Shown: in pieces, positions 1 to 8,684 of the stretch
How positions within the stretch are numbered: position 1 is the stretch's first letter
How the letters are laid out: each line of letters begins with the position of its first letter
Assembly (NCBI GenBank): GCA_025963385.1
Contig: JAOPUT010000317.1
Location: 1 to 43,677 of the forward strand
From: Mycobacterium sp.
Lineage (GTDB): Bacteria; Actinomycetota; Actinomycetes; Mycobacteriales; Mycobacteriaceae
Reading direction: 5' to 3'
DNA: 43,677 bases
Program-made: the position numbers and the translations under genes
The notes under the pieces: model-generated
Seen by the model: only the letters and a program-made list of their open reading frames with translations
What the model was told of the DNA's origin: nothing
Database searches by the model: none

Positions 1-68
1 GCCAGCTGTTTGGCAACCACCTCGGCGCGGCCCACCTCGGTCTGAATCAGCATGAATGCCTCAACCAC
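1..68 (-). CDS. Lrp/AsnC ligand-binding (RAM) domain protein, 5' part only
   Basis: Reading the minus strand from a GTG at 68-66 gives MVEAFMLIQTEVGRAEVVAK, then the window ends after 22 full codons. The GTG is preceded by a strong GGAGGA ribosome site (about 75-80). The sequence resembles the start of the small stand-alone Lrp/AsnC effector-binding (RAM) proteins that I recall lying next to thiL in mycobacteria. Such proteins lack the helix-turn-helix, form beta-alpha-beta oligomers and probably bind a small ligand such as an amino acid. It is divergent from thiL. The identification rests on 22 residues and on context. Confidence 0.55.
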   Translation of the reverse strand, partial: MVEAFMLIQTEVGRAEVVAKQL

Positions 69-167
69 TCGCGCTGTCCTCCGTTCCGGCTGCATAGACT
101 CCACGCCGCAGGGACCAAACGTACCGCAGGTCGCGCCGGTGTTCAGGACACGCAACCAAGGGGTGAC
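69..167. promoter_or_regulatory. Divergent intergenic region before thiL
   Basis: This is 99 bp between the divergent Lrp-type gene and thiL. An AAGGGG ribosome site (158-163) precedes the thiL ATG, and GGAGGA (minus strand) precedes the other gene. I see no convincing -10/-35 pair. I also see no thiamine-pyrophosphate riboswitch, although thiL is a thiamine gene. Confidence 0.4.
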
Positions 168-1124
168 ATGGCTGACAGGGAGCGCGCCGAGACACTCGCC
201 GAGCTCGGCGAGTTCGTGGTGATCGACCGGCTGGTGGCGGGACGCGAGCAGCCGCCGACCGTGCTGATCGGGCCCGGTGACGACGCGGCAGTGGTCACCT
301 CGGCGGACGGTCGTACCGTCGTGTCGACCGACATGCTCGTCGAGCGACGGCACTTCCGGCTGGACTGGTCGACCCCACACGACGTCGGCCGCAAGGCGAT
401 TGCCCAGAATGCCGCCGACGTCGAGGCGATGGGTGCGACGGCCACCGCGTTCGTCGTCGCGTTCGGTGCACCGGGGGACACCCTGGGTGACGACGCGTTG
501 CGGCTCTCCGACGGTATGTGGGAGGAGGCACGGACGTTCGGCGCGAGCATCGTCGGAGGTGATCTCGTCGCCGCTCCCCAGTGGGTGATCTCGGTGACGG
601 CGCTGGGTGACCTCGGGGGCAGGGCACCCGTGCTGCTCAGCGGCGCGCGGCCGGGGGACGCCGTCGCGGTGACCGGCGAGCTGGGGCGGTCGGCAGCGGG
701 ATACGCCTTGTGGCTCAACGACGTTCAAGACTTCCCCGAGCTGCGCCGCCGCCACCTGGTGCCCTCGGTGCCGTACGGGCAGGGACGCAGGGCAGCCGAT
801 GCGGGCGCCACGGCGATGACGGACGTCTCGGACGGGCTCCTGGCCGACCTCGGACACGTCGCCGACGCCTCCGGGGTGGGGGTGGATCTGCGGCGCGACG
901 CGCTGACCGCCGACCGTGACGCCGTCGCCGCGGCGGCCGCCGCGACGGGTGAGGACCCATGGGCCTACGTGTTCGGTGGCGGTGAGGACCACGCTCTGGT
1001 CGCCACGTTCCCCGGTGCCCTCCCCGCCGGCTGGCGGCGGATCGGCACGGTGGTGCAGGGTCCGGCAGCGGTGCTGGTCGACGGCGTCGAGTGGACCGGT
1101 AAGCCGGGCTGGCAGTCGTTCTGA
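168..1124 (+). CDS. thiL: Thiamine-monophosphate kinase ThiL
   Basis: The 318-residue product has the usual ThiL length. ThiL phosphorylates thiamine monophosphate with ATP to give thiamine pyrophosphate, the last step of cofactor synthesis in the cytosol. The PurM/ThiL-fold signatures are present: GPGDDAAV at 35-42 (metal/nucleotide-binding acidic turn), TDMLVE near 54-59, NAADVEAMG at 81-89, the glycine-rich SIVGGDL segment, DVSDGL near residue 218, and FGGGEDH near the C-terminus. The ATG at 168 follows AAGGGG by a few bases. It lies 28 bp ahead of ung, the same order as Rv2977c-Rv2976c in M. tuberculosis. Confidence 0.96.
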   Translation: MADRERAETLAELGEFVVIDRLVAGREQPPTVLIGPGDDAAVVTSADGRTVVSTDMLVERRHFRLDWSTPHDVGRKAIAQNAADVEAMGATATAFVVAFGAPGDTLGDDALRLSDGMWEEARTFGASIVGGDLVAAPQWVISVTALGDLGGRAPVLLSGARPGDAVAVTGELGRSAAGYALWLNDVQDFPELRRRHLVPSVPYGQGRRAADAGATAMTDVSDGLLADLGHVADASGVGVDLRRDALTADRDAVAAAAAATGEDPWAYVFGGGEDHALVATFPGALPAGWRRIGTVVQGPAAVLVDGVEWTGKPGWQSF

Positions 1125-1138
1125 GGGCGCCCGCACGC

Positions 1139-1144
1139 TAGGTT
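1139..1144 (+). promoter_or_regulatory. -10 element (TAGGTT) for ung, probably leaderless
   Basis: TAGGTT matches the mycobacterial TANNNT -10 consensus and ends 8 nt before the GTG start of ung. A transcript starting 6-8 nt after the hexamer would begin at or next to the start codon. There is no Shine-Dalgarno sequence in the gap. Confidence 0.5.
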
Positions 1145-1152
1145 GTCCTCTC

Positions 1153-1836
1153 GTGACTGCACGCCCGCTCTCAGAGCTCGTCGAGGACGGCTGGGCGCGT
1201 GCGCTCGAGCCGGTTGCCGATCAGGTCGCCCAGATGGGGGAGTTCCTCCGGTCCGAGATCGCCGAGGGCAGGCACTACCTGCCTGCGGGGCAGAACGTGC
1301 TGCGCGCCTTCACCTTTCCGCTCGACGAGGTGCGGGTGCTCATCGTCGGCCAGGATCCCTATCCCACGCCAGGGCATGCGGTCGGGCTGAGCTTCTCGGT
1401 GGCGCCCGACGTGCGTCCGCTGCCGCGCAGCCTCGACAACATCTTCAAGGAGTACGCCACCGACCTCGGCTACCCGGTGCCTGCCAACGGCGACCTCGTG
1501 ACGTGGTCTCGGCGTGGCGTCATGATGCTCAACAGGGTGCTGACCGTCCGTGCGGGCACCCCGGCGTCACACCGCGGCAAGGGCTGGGAAGCCGTCACCG
1601 AGTGCGCGATCCGCGCGTTGGTGGCCAGACCGCAACCGATGGTGGCGGTGCTGTGGGGACGCGACGCGCAGACACTGAAGCCGATGCTGACGGGTCCGCA
1701 TTGCGCCGCCATCGAGTCGGTGCATCCGTCGCCGCTGTCGGCGTCGCGTGGGTTCTTCGGGTCGCGGCCGTTCAGCCGCGCCAACGAGCTACTCGAGCAG
1801 ATGGGCGCCGAGCCGATCGACTGGCGCCTGCCCTGA
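1153..1836 (+). CDS. ung: Uracil-DNA glycosylase (family 1)
   Basis: The 227-residue enzyme removes uracil from DNA, starting base excision repair. This matters in a GC-rich genome prone to cytosine deamination. The water-activating loop GQDPYPTPG is at 66-74 with catalytic Asp68. The [11 protein letters not shown] segment carries the uracil-recognition Asn, and the C-terminal [10 protein letters not shown] is the DNA-intercalation loop with its catalytic His. The GTG at 1153 is chosen because the frame upstream is antisense-like and this start gives the normal N-terminus ([14 protein letters not shown]). Its -10 hexamer lies directly upstream. It faces rpmB. Confidence 0.96.
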   Translation: MTARPLSELVEDGWARALEPVADQVAQMGEFLRSEIAEGRHYLPAGQNVLRAFTFPLDEVRVLIVGQDPYPTPGHAVGLSFSVAPDVRPLPRSLDNIFKEYATDLGYPVPANGDLVTWSRRGVMMLNRVLTVRAGTPASHRGKGWEAVTECAIRALVARPQPMVAVLWGRDAQTLKPMLTGPHCAAIESVHPSPLSASRGFFGSRPFSRANELLEQMGAEPIDWRLP

Positions 1837-1839
1837 CGA

Positions 1840-1873
1840 CGCGATCGTGGCCTGACGGGTCAGGGCGATCGCG
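1840..1873. terminator. Bidirectional hairpin between ung and rpmB
   Basis: CGCGATCG (1840-1847) plus CCTGAC (1851-1856) pairs with GTCAGG (1859-1864) and CGATCGCG (1866-1873), with a small internal asymmetry. It sits in the 53-bp gap between the convergent ung and rpmB stop codons. There is no U-tract on either side, as is usual for mycobacterial terminators. Confidence 0.6.
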
Positions 1874-1889
1874 CCGCGCTGTCGGGCAG

Positions 1890-2084
1890 TTAGCCGCGTG
1901 CGACCTTGCCCGCCTTGATGCACGAGGTGCAGGCGTTGATGCGCTTCTTGTTCCCACCGGGACGCGTCACGGCGTGCACGGTCTGGATGTTCGGATCCCA
2001 CCTGCGGTTGGTCCGGCGATGGGAGTGCGACACCGACTTGCCGAAGCCGGGACCCTTCCCGCAGACATCGCAAACCGCAGCCAT
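1890..2084 (-). CDS. rpmB: 50S ribosomal protein L28, zinc-binding (C+) form
   Basis: The 64-residue product is the length of bacterial L28, a protein of the large ribosomal subunit. It keeps two CxxC pairs, C5-C8 (CDVC) and C52-C55 (CTSC), so it is the zinc-dependent form. Mycobacteria also carry a cysteine-less paralogue, used in zinc shortage and encoded elsewhere. The ATG at 2084 is preceded by AAGGAG at ideal spacing. The gene is convergent with ung and divergent from the DAK2-domain gene. Confidence 0.95.
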   Translation of the reverse strand: MAAVCDVCGKGPGFGKSVSHSHRRTNRRWDPNIQTVHAVTRPGGNKKRINACTSCIKAGKVARG

Positions 2085-2149
2085 GTGAAACTCCTTGATC
2101 GCAACTGGGGGCCAACGACCGCGACTGCGGGTGACCCGACAACCCGACC

Positions 2150-2179
2150 AGAATACCGGCCGCCGCTGGTATCGCCAAA
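2150..2179 (-). promoter_or_regulatory. Candidate promoter of rpmB
   Basis: On the minus strand TTGGCG (2179-2174) and TATTCT (2155-2150) are 18 bp apart. This would start a transcript near 2143 with a leader of about 60 nt before the AAGGAG site. Only the -10 is a close consensus match. Confidence 0.4.
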
Positions 2180-2258
2180 ACGATGGCCGTCGCCGGAAAA
2201 CTCGGGTGGCCGCTGTGCATGCCTGCGGCGGTACCGGGGCGGTGTCAGGCACAGTGGC

Positions 2259-2264
2259 TAGGCT
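2259..2264 (+). promoter_or_regulatory. -10 element (TAGGCT) for the FakA-like gene
   Basis: TAGGCT fits TANNNT. Transcription would start about 2271, leaving a leader of about 37 nt that contains the purine-rich GGGAGAGG before the ATG at 2308. Confidence 0.4.
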
Positions 2265-2307
2265 GACGCGCACGGGCCGCGTTGGGTCGAGGGAGAGGCG
2301 GTTGGGC

Positions 2308-3936
2308 ATGTCCGCACGCCGACTCGACGCCACCGCCCTGTTGGAGTGGGCCCACACGGCCGTCACTCATCTCATCGCCAGGACCGACGAGATCAACAGA
2401 CTCAACGTCTTCCCCGTGGCGGATGCCGACACGGGCACCAACATGCTGTTCACCATGCGTGCTGCGGGTGCCCGCGCCGACGCCGAGCGCACGGACGACG
2501 TGACCCGCGTCGCCGCCGCGCTGGCCGAAGGTGCGCTCCAGGGCGCCCGCGGCAACTCGGGGGTCATCCTGTCGCAGATCCTGCGCGGGCTTGCCGACGT
2601 CGCCGCAGGCGCCGCAGGTGATCGCGACGGCGTCCTGGCCGACATCGACGGGGCCCTCCTCGGGGCCGCACTGCGACACGCCGTCGTGCTGGCCAACGCC
2701 TCGGTCAGCGAAACCGTGCCTGGCACCATCCTCTCGGTGCTGGCCGCGGCGGCGGGCGCCGCCGAGGACAAGGCCGCCGACCGTGCCGACGTCGCGGACG
2801 TCGTGGCCGCGGCCGCCGACGCCGCGGTGGTCGCCCTCGACCGGACGCCCCAACAACTCGACGTCCTGGCCGACGCGGGGGTGGTCGATGCGGGCGGTCG
2901 CGGGCTGCTCGTCCTGCTGGACGCGCTGGCCGCGACCCTCACCGGACACACGCCGCATCGGGCGACCTACGAACCGTCGGGCGTGACTGCCGGCTCCGTG
3001 GAGGTCGTAGTCGTGGCGCCACCGCAGTTCGAGGTGATGTACGTCGTCGACGGCTGTGATCACGGTGGTCTCGAGATCCTCCGGACGCGGCTCGAGCAAC
3101 TCGGCGAATCGGTGACCATCGCCGCGTCGGGCACCGGTGGCCGCTATTCGGTGCACGTCCACACCGACGATGCGGGAGGAGCGGTCGAAGCGGCGCTGGG
3201 GGTCGGCACGCCGAGCCGGATCCAGATCACCGCGCTGACCGGAGCCGGCGCACACCCGTCGGGTGGATGGGCCCGCGACCGGGCAGTGCTCGCCATCGTC
3301 GACGGCGACGGCGCCAAGGAGTTGTTCGAGGGTGAGGGTGCGCACGTGCTCTGCCAGGAGGCCGATGCCGCGATCAGTGCCAAGCAGCTGTTGCGCGCAC
3401 TCGTCGACGCTGCCGCCGCCCAGATCATGGTCCTGCCCAACGGCTACGTCGCCGCCGAGGAACTGGTGGCGGGCTGCACCGCGGCCATCGGCTGGGGCAT
3501 CGACGTCGTGCCCGTGCCGGCGGGGTCGATGGTGCAGGGCCTCGCCGCGTTGGCGGTGCACGACGCCGCGCGTCAGGCCGTCGACGACGGGTACACCATG
3601 GCCCGTGCGGCAGCGGGCGCCAGGCACGGGTCGGTCCGCGTGGCCACCGAGGAGGCGTTGACGTGGGCGGGCACCTGCAGACCCGGTGACGGGTTGGGCA
3701 TCTCCGGTGACGAGGTGTTGATCGTCGGCGAGGACGTGACCGCGGCGGCCGCTGGCCTGATCGACCTGCTGCTGAGTTCGGGTGGCGAGCTCGTCACGGT
3801 GCTGACCGGCGCGGGCGTCGATCCGGCGGTCGGTGCCGCGCTGCAGGACCACGTGCACCAGCAGCACCTCGGCGCCGAGTTGGTGACCTACCACACGGGC
3901 CACCGCGGAGACGCACTGCTGATCGGGGTGGAGTAG
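2308..3936 (+). CDS. DAK2-domain protein, FakA/YloV-like fatty-acid kinase subunit
   Basis: The 542-residue product has an N-terminal DhaL/DAK2 ATP-binding domain with the metal-binding signature DADTGTNM (39-46) and the [12 protein letters not shown] nucleotide loop. Central and C-terminal parts match the YloV/FakA architecture. In Firmicutes FakA phosphorylates fatty acids held by a FakB carrier protein. A lipid role here is inferred from the family. The ATG at 2308 follows GGGAGAGG; a TTG two codons upstream is less likely. As I recall, the M. tuberculosis counterpart is broken into Rv2975c and Rv2974c, while this copy is intact. recG follows after 61 bp. Confidence 0.85.
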   Translation: MSARRLDATALLEWAHTAVTHLIARTDEINRLNVFPVADADTGTNMLFTMRAAGARADAERTDDVTRVAAALAEGALQGARGNSGVILSQILRGLADVAAGAAGDRDGVLADIDGALLGAALRHAVVLANASVSETVPGTILSVLAAAAGAAEDKAADRADVADVVAAAADAAVVALDRTPQQLDVLADAGVVDAGGRGLLVLLDALAATLTGHTPHRATYEPSGVTAGSVEVVVVAPPQFEVMYVVDGCDHGGLEILRTRLEQLGESVTIAASGTGGRYSVHVHTDDAGGAVEAALGVGTPSRIQITALTGAGAHPSGGWARDRAVLAIVDGDGAKELFEGEGAHVLCQEADAAISAKQLLRALVDAAAAQIMVLPNGYVAAEELVAGCTAAIGWGIDVVPVPAGSMVQGLAALAVHDAARQAVDDGYTMARAAAGARHGSVRVATEEALTWAGTCRPGDGLGISGDEVLIVGEDVTAAAAGLIDLLLSSGGELVTVLTGAGVDPAVGAALQDHVHQQHLGAELVTYHTGHRGDALLIGVE

Positions 3937-3943
3937 CCGTGCT

Positions 3944-4001
3944 GGGGCGAGCGAAGCGACGGGAAGATATGAGGGGCGAGCGAAGCGACGGGAAGACATG
4001 A
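3944..4001 (+). repeat. 29-bp tandem duplication at the recG start
   Basis: Two adjacent copies (3944-3972 and 3973-4001) start GGGGCGAGCGAAGCGACG and end GGGAAGA-T/C-ATGA, differing at one base. Each copy carries a ribosome site (GGGAAGA) and an ATG. The second ATG (3998) is the recG start. Confidence 0.9.
3969..4001 (+). CDS. Ten-codon leader ORF overlapping the recG start
   Basis: The ATG of the first repeat copy opens a frame encoding MRGERSDGKT and stops at TGA 3999-4001, overlapping the recG ATG as ATGA. It has its own GGGAAGA ribosome site. It exists only because of the 29-bp duplication. Whether it is translated is unknown; the geometry is that of a coupling leader peptide. Confidence 0.3.
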   Translation: MRGERSDGKT

Positions 4002-6250
4002 GTGTCGCGCTCACCGACAAGCTGGCCATGGTGATCGGCGCCAAGTCCGCGGGGCCGCTCGAGGAGCACTTCGGCATCCATACGGTCGACGACCTGCTGC
4101 GGCACTACCCGCGCAGCTACAGCCACGGCATGTCGGTGCTGACCGACGGCTGGGAGCCCCCCGAGGAGGGCGAGCACGTCACCTTCGTCGACACGATCGC
4201 CAAGGCCGACGTCCGCATGACCAACAGGCAGCCCAGGCGCGAGTTCCTCGTCATCACGCTCGCCAACAGCAAGCCCAAGGTCACGGCTACCTTCTTCAAC
4301 GCCAAGTACACCAAGAACATCCTGACGAAGGACACGCGGCTGATGCTGTCCGGCGAGGTCGGCTTCTTCAACGGCACAATGCAATTGACGCATCCGGCAT
4401 TCCTGGTCCTCCAGGGAGCAGGCCAGGGCAAGGGCAGCCGGTCGTTGGCGAAGATCGCCGAGACATCGCGAACCGACGATGGCGGGCTGGATCTCTCGGG
4501 GTTCGAGCGCGACTTCTTCCCCATCTACCCGGCGTCGGCCAAGGTGCAGAGCTGGGACATCTATGCGTGCGTCCGCCACGTGCTCGACGTCCTGGACCCC
4601 ATCGACGATCCGTTGCCCGAATCGGTTCTGCGGCAATGGAATCTGATCTCAGAGGACCAGGCGTTGCGCGCCATCCACCTCGCGGAGAGCGAAGAAGACC
4701 GCGAGCGGGCCCGCCAGCGATTGGCCTTCGACGAGGCCGTGGGTCTGCAGTGGGCGCTGGTCGAACGCAGACACGGCGCGCTGAGCGAGACGGGTCCCGC
4801 TGCGCCGCCCAGGAACGACGGACTGGCGGCGGCACTGGCGCGGCAGCTGCCCTTCGAGCTCACCGCCGGACAGCGTGACGTCCTCGACGTCGTGACGGGC
4901 GAACTCGCCGACACCAAGCCCATGCACCGGATGCTGCAGGGCGAGGTGGGTTCGGGAAAGACGATCGTCTCGGTGCTGGCGATGGCGCAGATGGTGGATG
5001 CCGGTTATCAGTGCGCACTGCTGGCTCCGACGGAAGTCCTTGCTGCTCAACATGTCCGGTCCATCCGCGACGTATTGGGTCCCCTGGCCATGGCGGGCCA
5101 GCTCGGCGGTGTGGACGGCGCGACCAGGGTCGCCCTGCTCACCGGATCGATGACGGCCCAGCAGAAACGCCAGGTCCGTGACGAGGTGGCAGGTGGTCAG
5201 GCGGGGATCGTCGTCGGCACGCACGCGCTCCTTCAGGACGCCGTCGAGTTCCACAACCTCGGGATGGTGGTCGTCGACGAGCAGCACCGCTTCGGTGTCG
5301 AACAGCGGGACCGCTTGCGCGCCAAGGCTGCCGACGGCATCACCCCCCACCTGCTGGTGATGACGGCCACCCCGATTCCGCGAACCGTGGCGCTGACCGT
5401 CTACGGCGATCTCGAGACGTCGGTGCTGCGCGAGCTGCCGCGCGGACGCCGCCCCATCACCACCAACACGATCTTCGTCGGCCAGAAACCCGCGTGGCTG
5501 CAACGGGCCTGGCAGCGGATCATCGAAGAGGTCGAGGCGGGTCGGCAGGCCTACGTCGTCGCCTCGCGAATCGACGAGAACGACACGGGCGACAAGGGTT
5601 CCGGAAAGAAGAAGGCGGGCGGTAGAGAGCCCGGCCCGCCCGTCACCAGCGTCGTCGAGCTGTTCGAGCGCCTGGGCCACGGTCCGCTGACCGGGCTTCG
5701 GCTCGGGCTGATGCACGGCAGACTGTCCGGTGAGGAGAAGGATGCCGTCATGTCGGCGTTCCGCGCGGGTGAGGTCGACGTGCTGGTGTGCACCACCGTG
5801 ATCGAGGTCGGTGTCGACGTGCCCAACGCTACGGTGATGGTCGTCATGGACGGCGATCGGTTCGGCATCAGCCAGCTGCACCAGCTGCGCGGGCGCATCG
5901 GCCGAGGCGAACACGACAGCCTGTGCCTGCTGGCCACCAATCTGCCGGAGGACTCCAAGGCCGGGGCGCGGCTGAAGGCCGTCGCCTCCACCCAGGATGG
6001 CTTCGTGCTGGCCGATCTCGATCTCGAGGAACGCCGCGAAGGTGACGTGCTCGGTCTCAGCCAGTCCGGCAGACCCATCACCCTGCGACTGCTGTCCCTG
6101 GCCGAGCACCGCGAGATCATCGAGGCGGCAAGGGCTTTCGCCGAATCCGTCTACGACGCGGATCCCGCACTGCGCGACCACCGTGGAATCGCCATGCTGG
6201 CGGCCCCGTTCGGCGAGACCGAGCGAGTCGAATACCTGGACAAGGCGTGA
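3998..6250 (+). CDS. recG: ATP-dependent DNA helicase RecG
   Basis: The 750-residue monomeric helicase remodels stalled forks and Holliday junctions in DNA repair. An N-terminal wedge/OB region binds the junction. The two helicase lobes carry Walker A GEVGSGKT (about 314-321), the Walker B-type DEQHRFGVEQR (about 426), TATPIPRT (about 455), and the C-terminal motifs LMHGRLSG, TTVIEVGVDVPNAT and QLRGRIGRG. A short lysine/glycine-rich insert (SGKKKAGG) lies between motifs IV and V. The ATG at 3998 comes from the second copy of a 29-bp repeat that also supplies the ribosome site. The stop overlaps the next gene as GTGA. Confidence 0.96.
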   Translation: MSVALTDKLAMVIGAKSAGPLEEHFGIHTVDDLLRHYPRSYSHGMSVLTDGWEPPEEGEHVTFVDTIAKADVRMTNRQPRREFLVITLANSKPKVTATFFNAKYTKNILTKDTRLMLSGEVGFFNGTMQLTHPAFLVLQGAGQGKGSRSLAKIAETSRTDDGGLDLSGFERDFFPIYPASAKVQSWDIYACVRHVLDVLDPIDDPLPESVLRQWNLISEDQALRAIHLAESEEDRERARQRLAFDEAVGLQWALVERRHGALSETGPAAPPRNDGLAAALARQLPFELTAGQRDVLDVVTGELADTKPMHRMLQGEVGSGKTIVSVLAMAQMVDAGYQCALLAPTEVLAAQHVRSIRDVLGPLAMAGQLGGVDGATRVALLTGSMTAQQKRQVRDEVAGGQAGIVVGTHALLQDAVEFHNLGMVVVDEQHRFGVEQRDRLRAKAADGITPHLLVMTATPIPRTVALTVYGDLETSVLRELPRGRRPITTNTIFVGQKPAWLQRAWQRIIEEVEAGRQAYVVASRIDENDTGDKGSGKKKAGGREPGPPVTSVVELFERLGHGPLTGLRLGLMHGRLSGEEKDAVMSAFRAGEVDVLVCTTVIEVGVDVPNATVMVVMDGDRFGISQLHQLRGRIGRGEHDSLCLLATNLPEDSKAGARLKAVASTQDGFVLADLDLEERREGDVLGLSQSGRPITLRLLSLAEHREIIEAARAFAESVYDADPALRDHRGIAMLAAPFGETERVEYLDKA

Positions 6251-6948
6251 AGAAGCCCGTCTGGCTGATCGTGGCGGTGGCGCTCGCCATCGCGGTCGCC
6301 ATCCAGGTCACCTTGGTCGACGGCCGCGGAGCCAGGTTCGTCGCTGACGCCGACGTGCCCACGGTGGCGCCGGGTGTCGACGTCCTTGCGGGCATCCCGC
6401 TGATTCCCGTGCGCGTGCACGGGCACGACTACCGGCGAGCCGCCTTCGGTGACGCCTGGACCGACGACACCACCGCACCCGGCGGGCACAACGGCTGCGA
6501 CACCCGCAACGACATCCTCGACCGCGACCTCATCGACAAGACGTTCACGGCGATCAAGCGCTGTCCCACCGCCGTCGCCACCGGCACGCTGCACGACCCG
6601 TACACCAACGACACGGTGTTCTTCACCCGAGGCAATCAGGTCGGCGCCGCCGTGCAGATCGACCACATCGTCCCGTTGGCGTTGGCTTGGGATCTGGGGG
6701 CCAGGGACTGGACCGACGACATGCGCAGGCGCTTCGCCAACGATCCGGCCAACCTGTTGGCGGTCCAAGGCCAGGCCAACCAGGACAAGGGCGACGCCGA
6801 GCCCGCCGACTGGATGCCGCCCAATCGTGGCTTCTGGTGCCAGTATTCAGTGCAGTTCGCTGCGGTGCTGCGGGGTTACGCCCTGCCCATCGATGACCGG
6901 TCTGCGGTGGTGCTGCGCGACGCGGCAGCCACCTGCCCGACGGGCTGA
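6247..6948 (+). CDS. Exported or membrane-anchored HNH endonuclease-family protein (DUF1524-like)
   Basis: The 233-residue product begins with one hydrophobic segment (MKKPVWLIVAVALAIAVAI) that is either a signal peptide or a membrane anchor. The C-terminal half has an HNH/DUF1524 (GmrSD C-terminal-like) signature: DHIVPLALAWDLGA from 139, then NDPANLLAVQGQANQDKGD (Asn and second metal ligands) and PPNRGFWCQY. Such proteins are predicted nucleases. The GTG at 6247 overlaps the recG stop (GTGA), so the two are translationally coupled. It corresponds to Rv2972c, annotated as a possible exported protein. The substrate is unknown. Confidence 0.8.
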   Translation: MKKPVWLIVAVALAIAVAIQVTLVDGRGARFVADADVPTVAPGVDVLAGIPLIPVRVHGHDYRRAAFGDAWTDDTTAPGGHNGCDTRNDILDRDLIDKTFTAIKRCPTAVATGTLHDPYTNDTVFFTRGNQVGAAVQIDHIVPLALAWDLGARDWTDDMRRRFANDPANLLAVQGQANQDKGDAEPADWMPPNRGFWCQYSVQFAAVLRGYALPIDDRSAVVLRDAAATCPTG

Positions 6949-6967
6949 GGCTCCTGGCGCCGTACGC

Positions 6968-7819
6968 CTAGGTGCCGGTGTAGGTGGCCGGGTCGGGCCG
7001 GAAGCGGGTGCCCTCGTCGAGTCCGTTGAGCGCATCCATGTGCTCGGCCGCGAGCTCGAACTCGAACACGTCGGCGTTCTCGACGATGCGAGCCGGCGTG
7101 GCCGAGCGGGGGATCACCACGTTGCCAAGCTGCAGGCTCCACCGGATCAGCACCTGCGCGGGCGACTTGCCATACTCACCGGCGATCGACGTCACGGTCG
7201 GGTTGTCCAGAAGACGCCCAACGCCCAGCGGGCCGTAGGCCTCGGTGACGACGTCGTGTTCGGCGTTGGCCGCGCGCAGTGCGGCTTGGTTCAGCAGCGG
7301 GTGCAGCTCGATCTGGTTGATCGCGGGCGCGGTGAAGGTCAGCTCGAGGATGTTGTTGAGGTCCTCGGCGGAGAAGTTGCAGACGCCGATCGACTTGGCG
7401 ACGCCGTCCTCCCGCGACTTCAGCATGCCGCCCCAGCTGTGGAGGTAGACGCCGGGGTCGGTGCCCGGCCAGTGGATGAGGTACGCGTCGACGTAGTCCG
7501 TGCCCAGCCGATCGACACTGGCCCGGCATGCGTCCTGCGCGGCCCGGAAGCCCTGGTCGCTGGTGGCCAGCTTGGTGGTGATGAAGATTTCCGCACGGGG
7601 GATTCCCGACGCGGCGACGGCGCGTCCCACCGCAGCTTCGTTGCCGTAGGCGGCTGCCGTGTCAATCAGCCGGATGCCGATCTCGAGTGCGGTCGATACG
7701 GCGCGTTCGGTTTCGGCGTCCGACAACTCGCCGACGCCGATCCCGAGCGCCGGGATGCTGTTTTCGTCGTTTAGCGCCACTGCTGGAATGGGACTGGGAA
7801 TTGCTGCCGCCGAAGTCAT
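6968..7819 (-). CDS. Aldo/keto reductase, Rv2971 orthologue
   Basis: The 283-residue NADPH-dependent (beta/alpha)8-barrel oxidoreductase has the AKR tetrad: Asp and Tyr in DTAAAYGNE, Lys in ITTKLAT, and His in [16 protein letters not shown] and the C-terminal VVIPRSA nucleotide-binding segment are also present. M. tuberculosis Rv2971 and M. smegmatis MSMEG_2407/2408 are related and implicated in reactive-carbonyl (methylglyoxal) reduction; the substrate here is inferred. The ATG at 7819 follows AGGTGTGAC, 7 nt after the stop of the upstream paralogue, so the two probably share one mRNA. Confidence 0.93.
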   Translation of the reverse strand: MTSAAAIPSPIPAVALNDENSIPALGIGVGELSDAETERAVSTALEIGIRLIDTAAAYGNEAAVGRAVAASGIPRAEIFITTKLATSDQGFRAAQDACRASVDRLGTDYVDAYLIHWPGTDPGVYLHSWGGMLKSREDGVAKSIGVCNFSAEDLNNILELTFTAPAINQIELHPLLNQAALRAANAEHDVVTEAYGPLGVGRLLDNPTVTSIAGEYGKSPAQVLIRWSLQLGNVVIPRSATPARIVENADVFEFELAAEHMDALNGLDEGTRFRPDPATYTGT

Positions 7820-7826
7820 GTCACAC

Positions 7827-8684
7827 CTACCCTGTGAAGTTGAAGGTCCGTGGGTCGGGACCCAGTCGTGTTCCGTTCTCCAACGAAGCGATGGACGCCA
7901 TGTCCTGCTCGCCGAGCTCGAAATCGAACACGTCGAAGTTGCTCGCAATCCTGTCGGGATTCACCGATTTCGGGATGACGATATTACCGAGCTGGACGTG
8001 CCACCTAATCAGCACCTGCGCTGGCGTTTTCCCGTATGCCTCGGCAACGGTGGTGACGGTCGCGTTCTCCAGCAGCGAGCCTTGGCCCAACGGGCTCCAC
8101 GCCTCGGTGGCGATTCCGAGCTTGGCGTGCAGCTCGCGCAGCTCGTGCTGGGGAAGCAGGGGGTGCAGCTCGATCTGATTGACGGCGGGAACGATGCCCG
8201 TTCCGTCGATCAGGACCGTGAGGTGCTCGGGCTCGAAGTTGCTGACCCCGATCGAGCGAATACGGCCCTGATCGCGCAGGTGCGCGAACGCCTTGAACGT
8301 GTCGACGTACGCGTTGACCTCGGGCAGGGGCCAGTGAATGAGATACAAGTCGAGGTAGTCGATCCCGAGCTTGTCGAGGCTCGTGTCGAAGGCCCGTAGC
8401 GTCTTGTCGTAACCCTGATCGGCATTCCACAGCTTGGTGACCACGTACACGTCGTCGCGCGCGACGCCCGAGGACGCCGCACCCGCCAGTGCCAGGCCCA
8501 CCTCGGTCTCGTTGCCGTATGCCGCGGCCGTGTCGACGTGCCGATAGCCTGCATCGAGGGCGGCGCTGACCGCGCGTTCGGTGTCACCGGCAGGGGTCTG
8601 CCACACTCCCAACCCGATGGTGGGTATCGAATTGCCGTCGTTCAGCGTGATCGAGGGAACCGAAGGGTTCGAAGGAGAAGCCAT
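7827..8684 (-). CDS. Aldo/keto reductase, tandem paralogue
   Basis: The 285-residue AKR resembles its downstream neighbour, with the full tetrad ([21 protein letters not shown]) and the [11 protein letters not shown] and NIVIPKSV segments. It differs by having [12 protein letters not shown] at the N-terminal barrel where the neighbour has [12 protein letters not shown]. The ATG at 8684 is the last start before the conserved core ([15 protein letters not shown]). No ribosome site or clear -10 precedes it on the minus strand. Its ATG and the ATG of lipN share the tetranucleotide CATG at 8682-8685. Confidence 0.92.
   Translation of the reverse strand: MASPSNPSVPSITLNDGNSIPTIGLGVWQTPAGDTERAVSAALDAGYRHVDTAAAYGNETEVGLALAGAASSGVARDDVYVVTKLWNADQGYDKTLRAFDTSLDKLGIDYLDLYLIHWPLPEVNAYVDTFKAFAHLRDQGRIRSIGVSNFEPEHLTVLIDGTGIVPAVNQIELHPLLPQHELRELHAKLGIATEAWSPLGQGSLLENATVTTVAEAYGKTPAQVLIRWHVQLGNIVIPKSVNPDRIASNFDVFDFELGEQDMASIASLENGTRLGPDPRTFNFTG

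Noticed and set aside
69..167. Thiamine-pyrophosphate riboswitch before thiL
   Set aside because: The gap is under 100 bp and lacks the conserved THI-box elements.
2245..4077. Long minus-strand frame over the FakA-like gene, and similar ones over recG, amt and asnO-ngg
   Set aside because: These are compositional shadows. The real genes on the other strand have complete motifs and ribosome sites.
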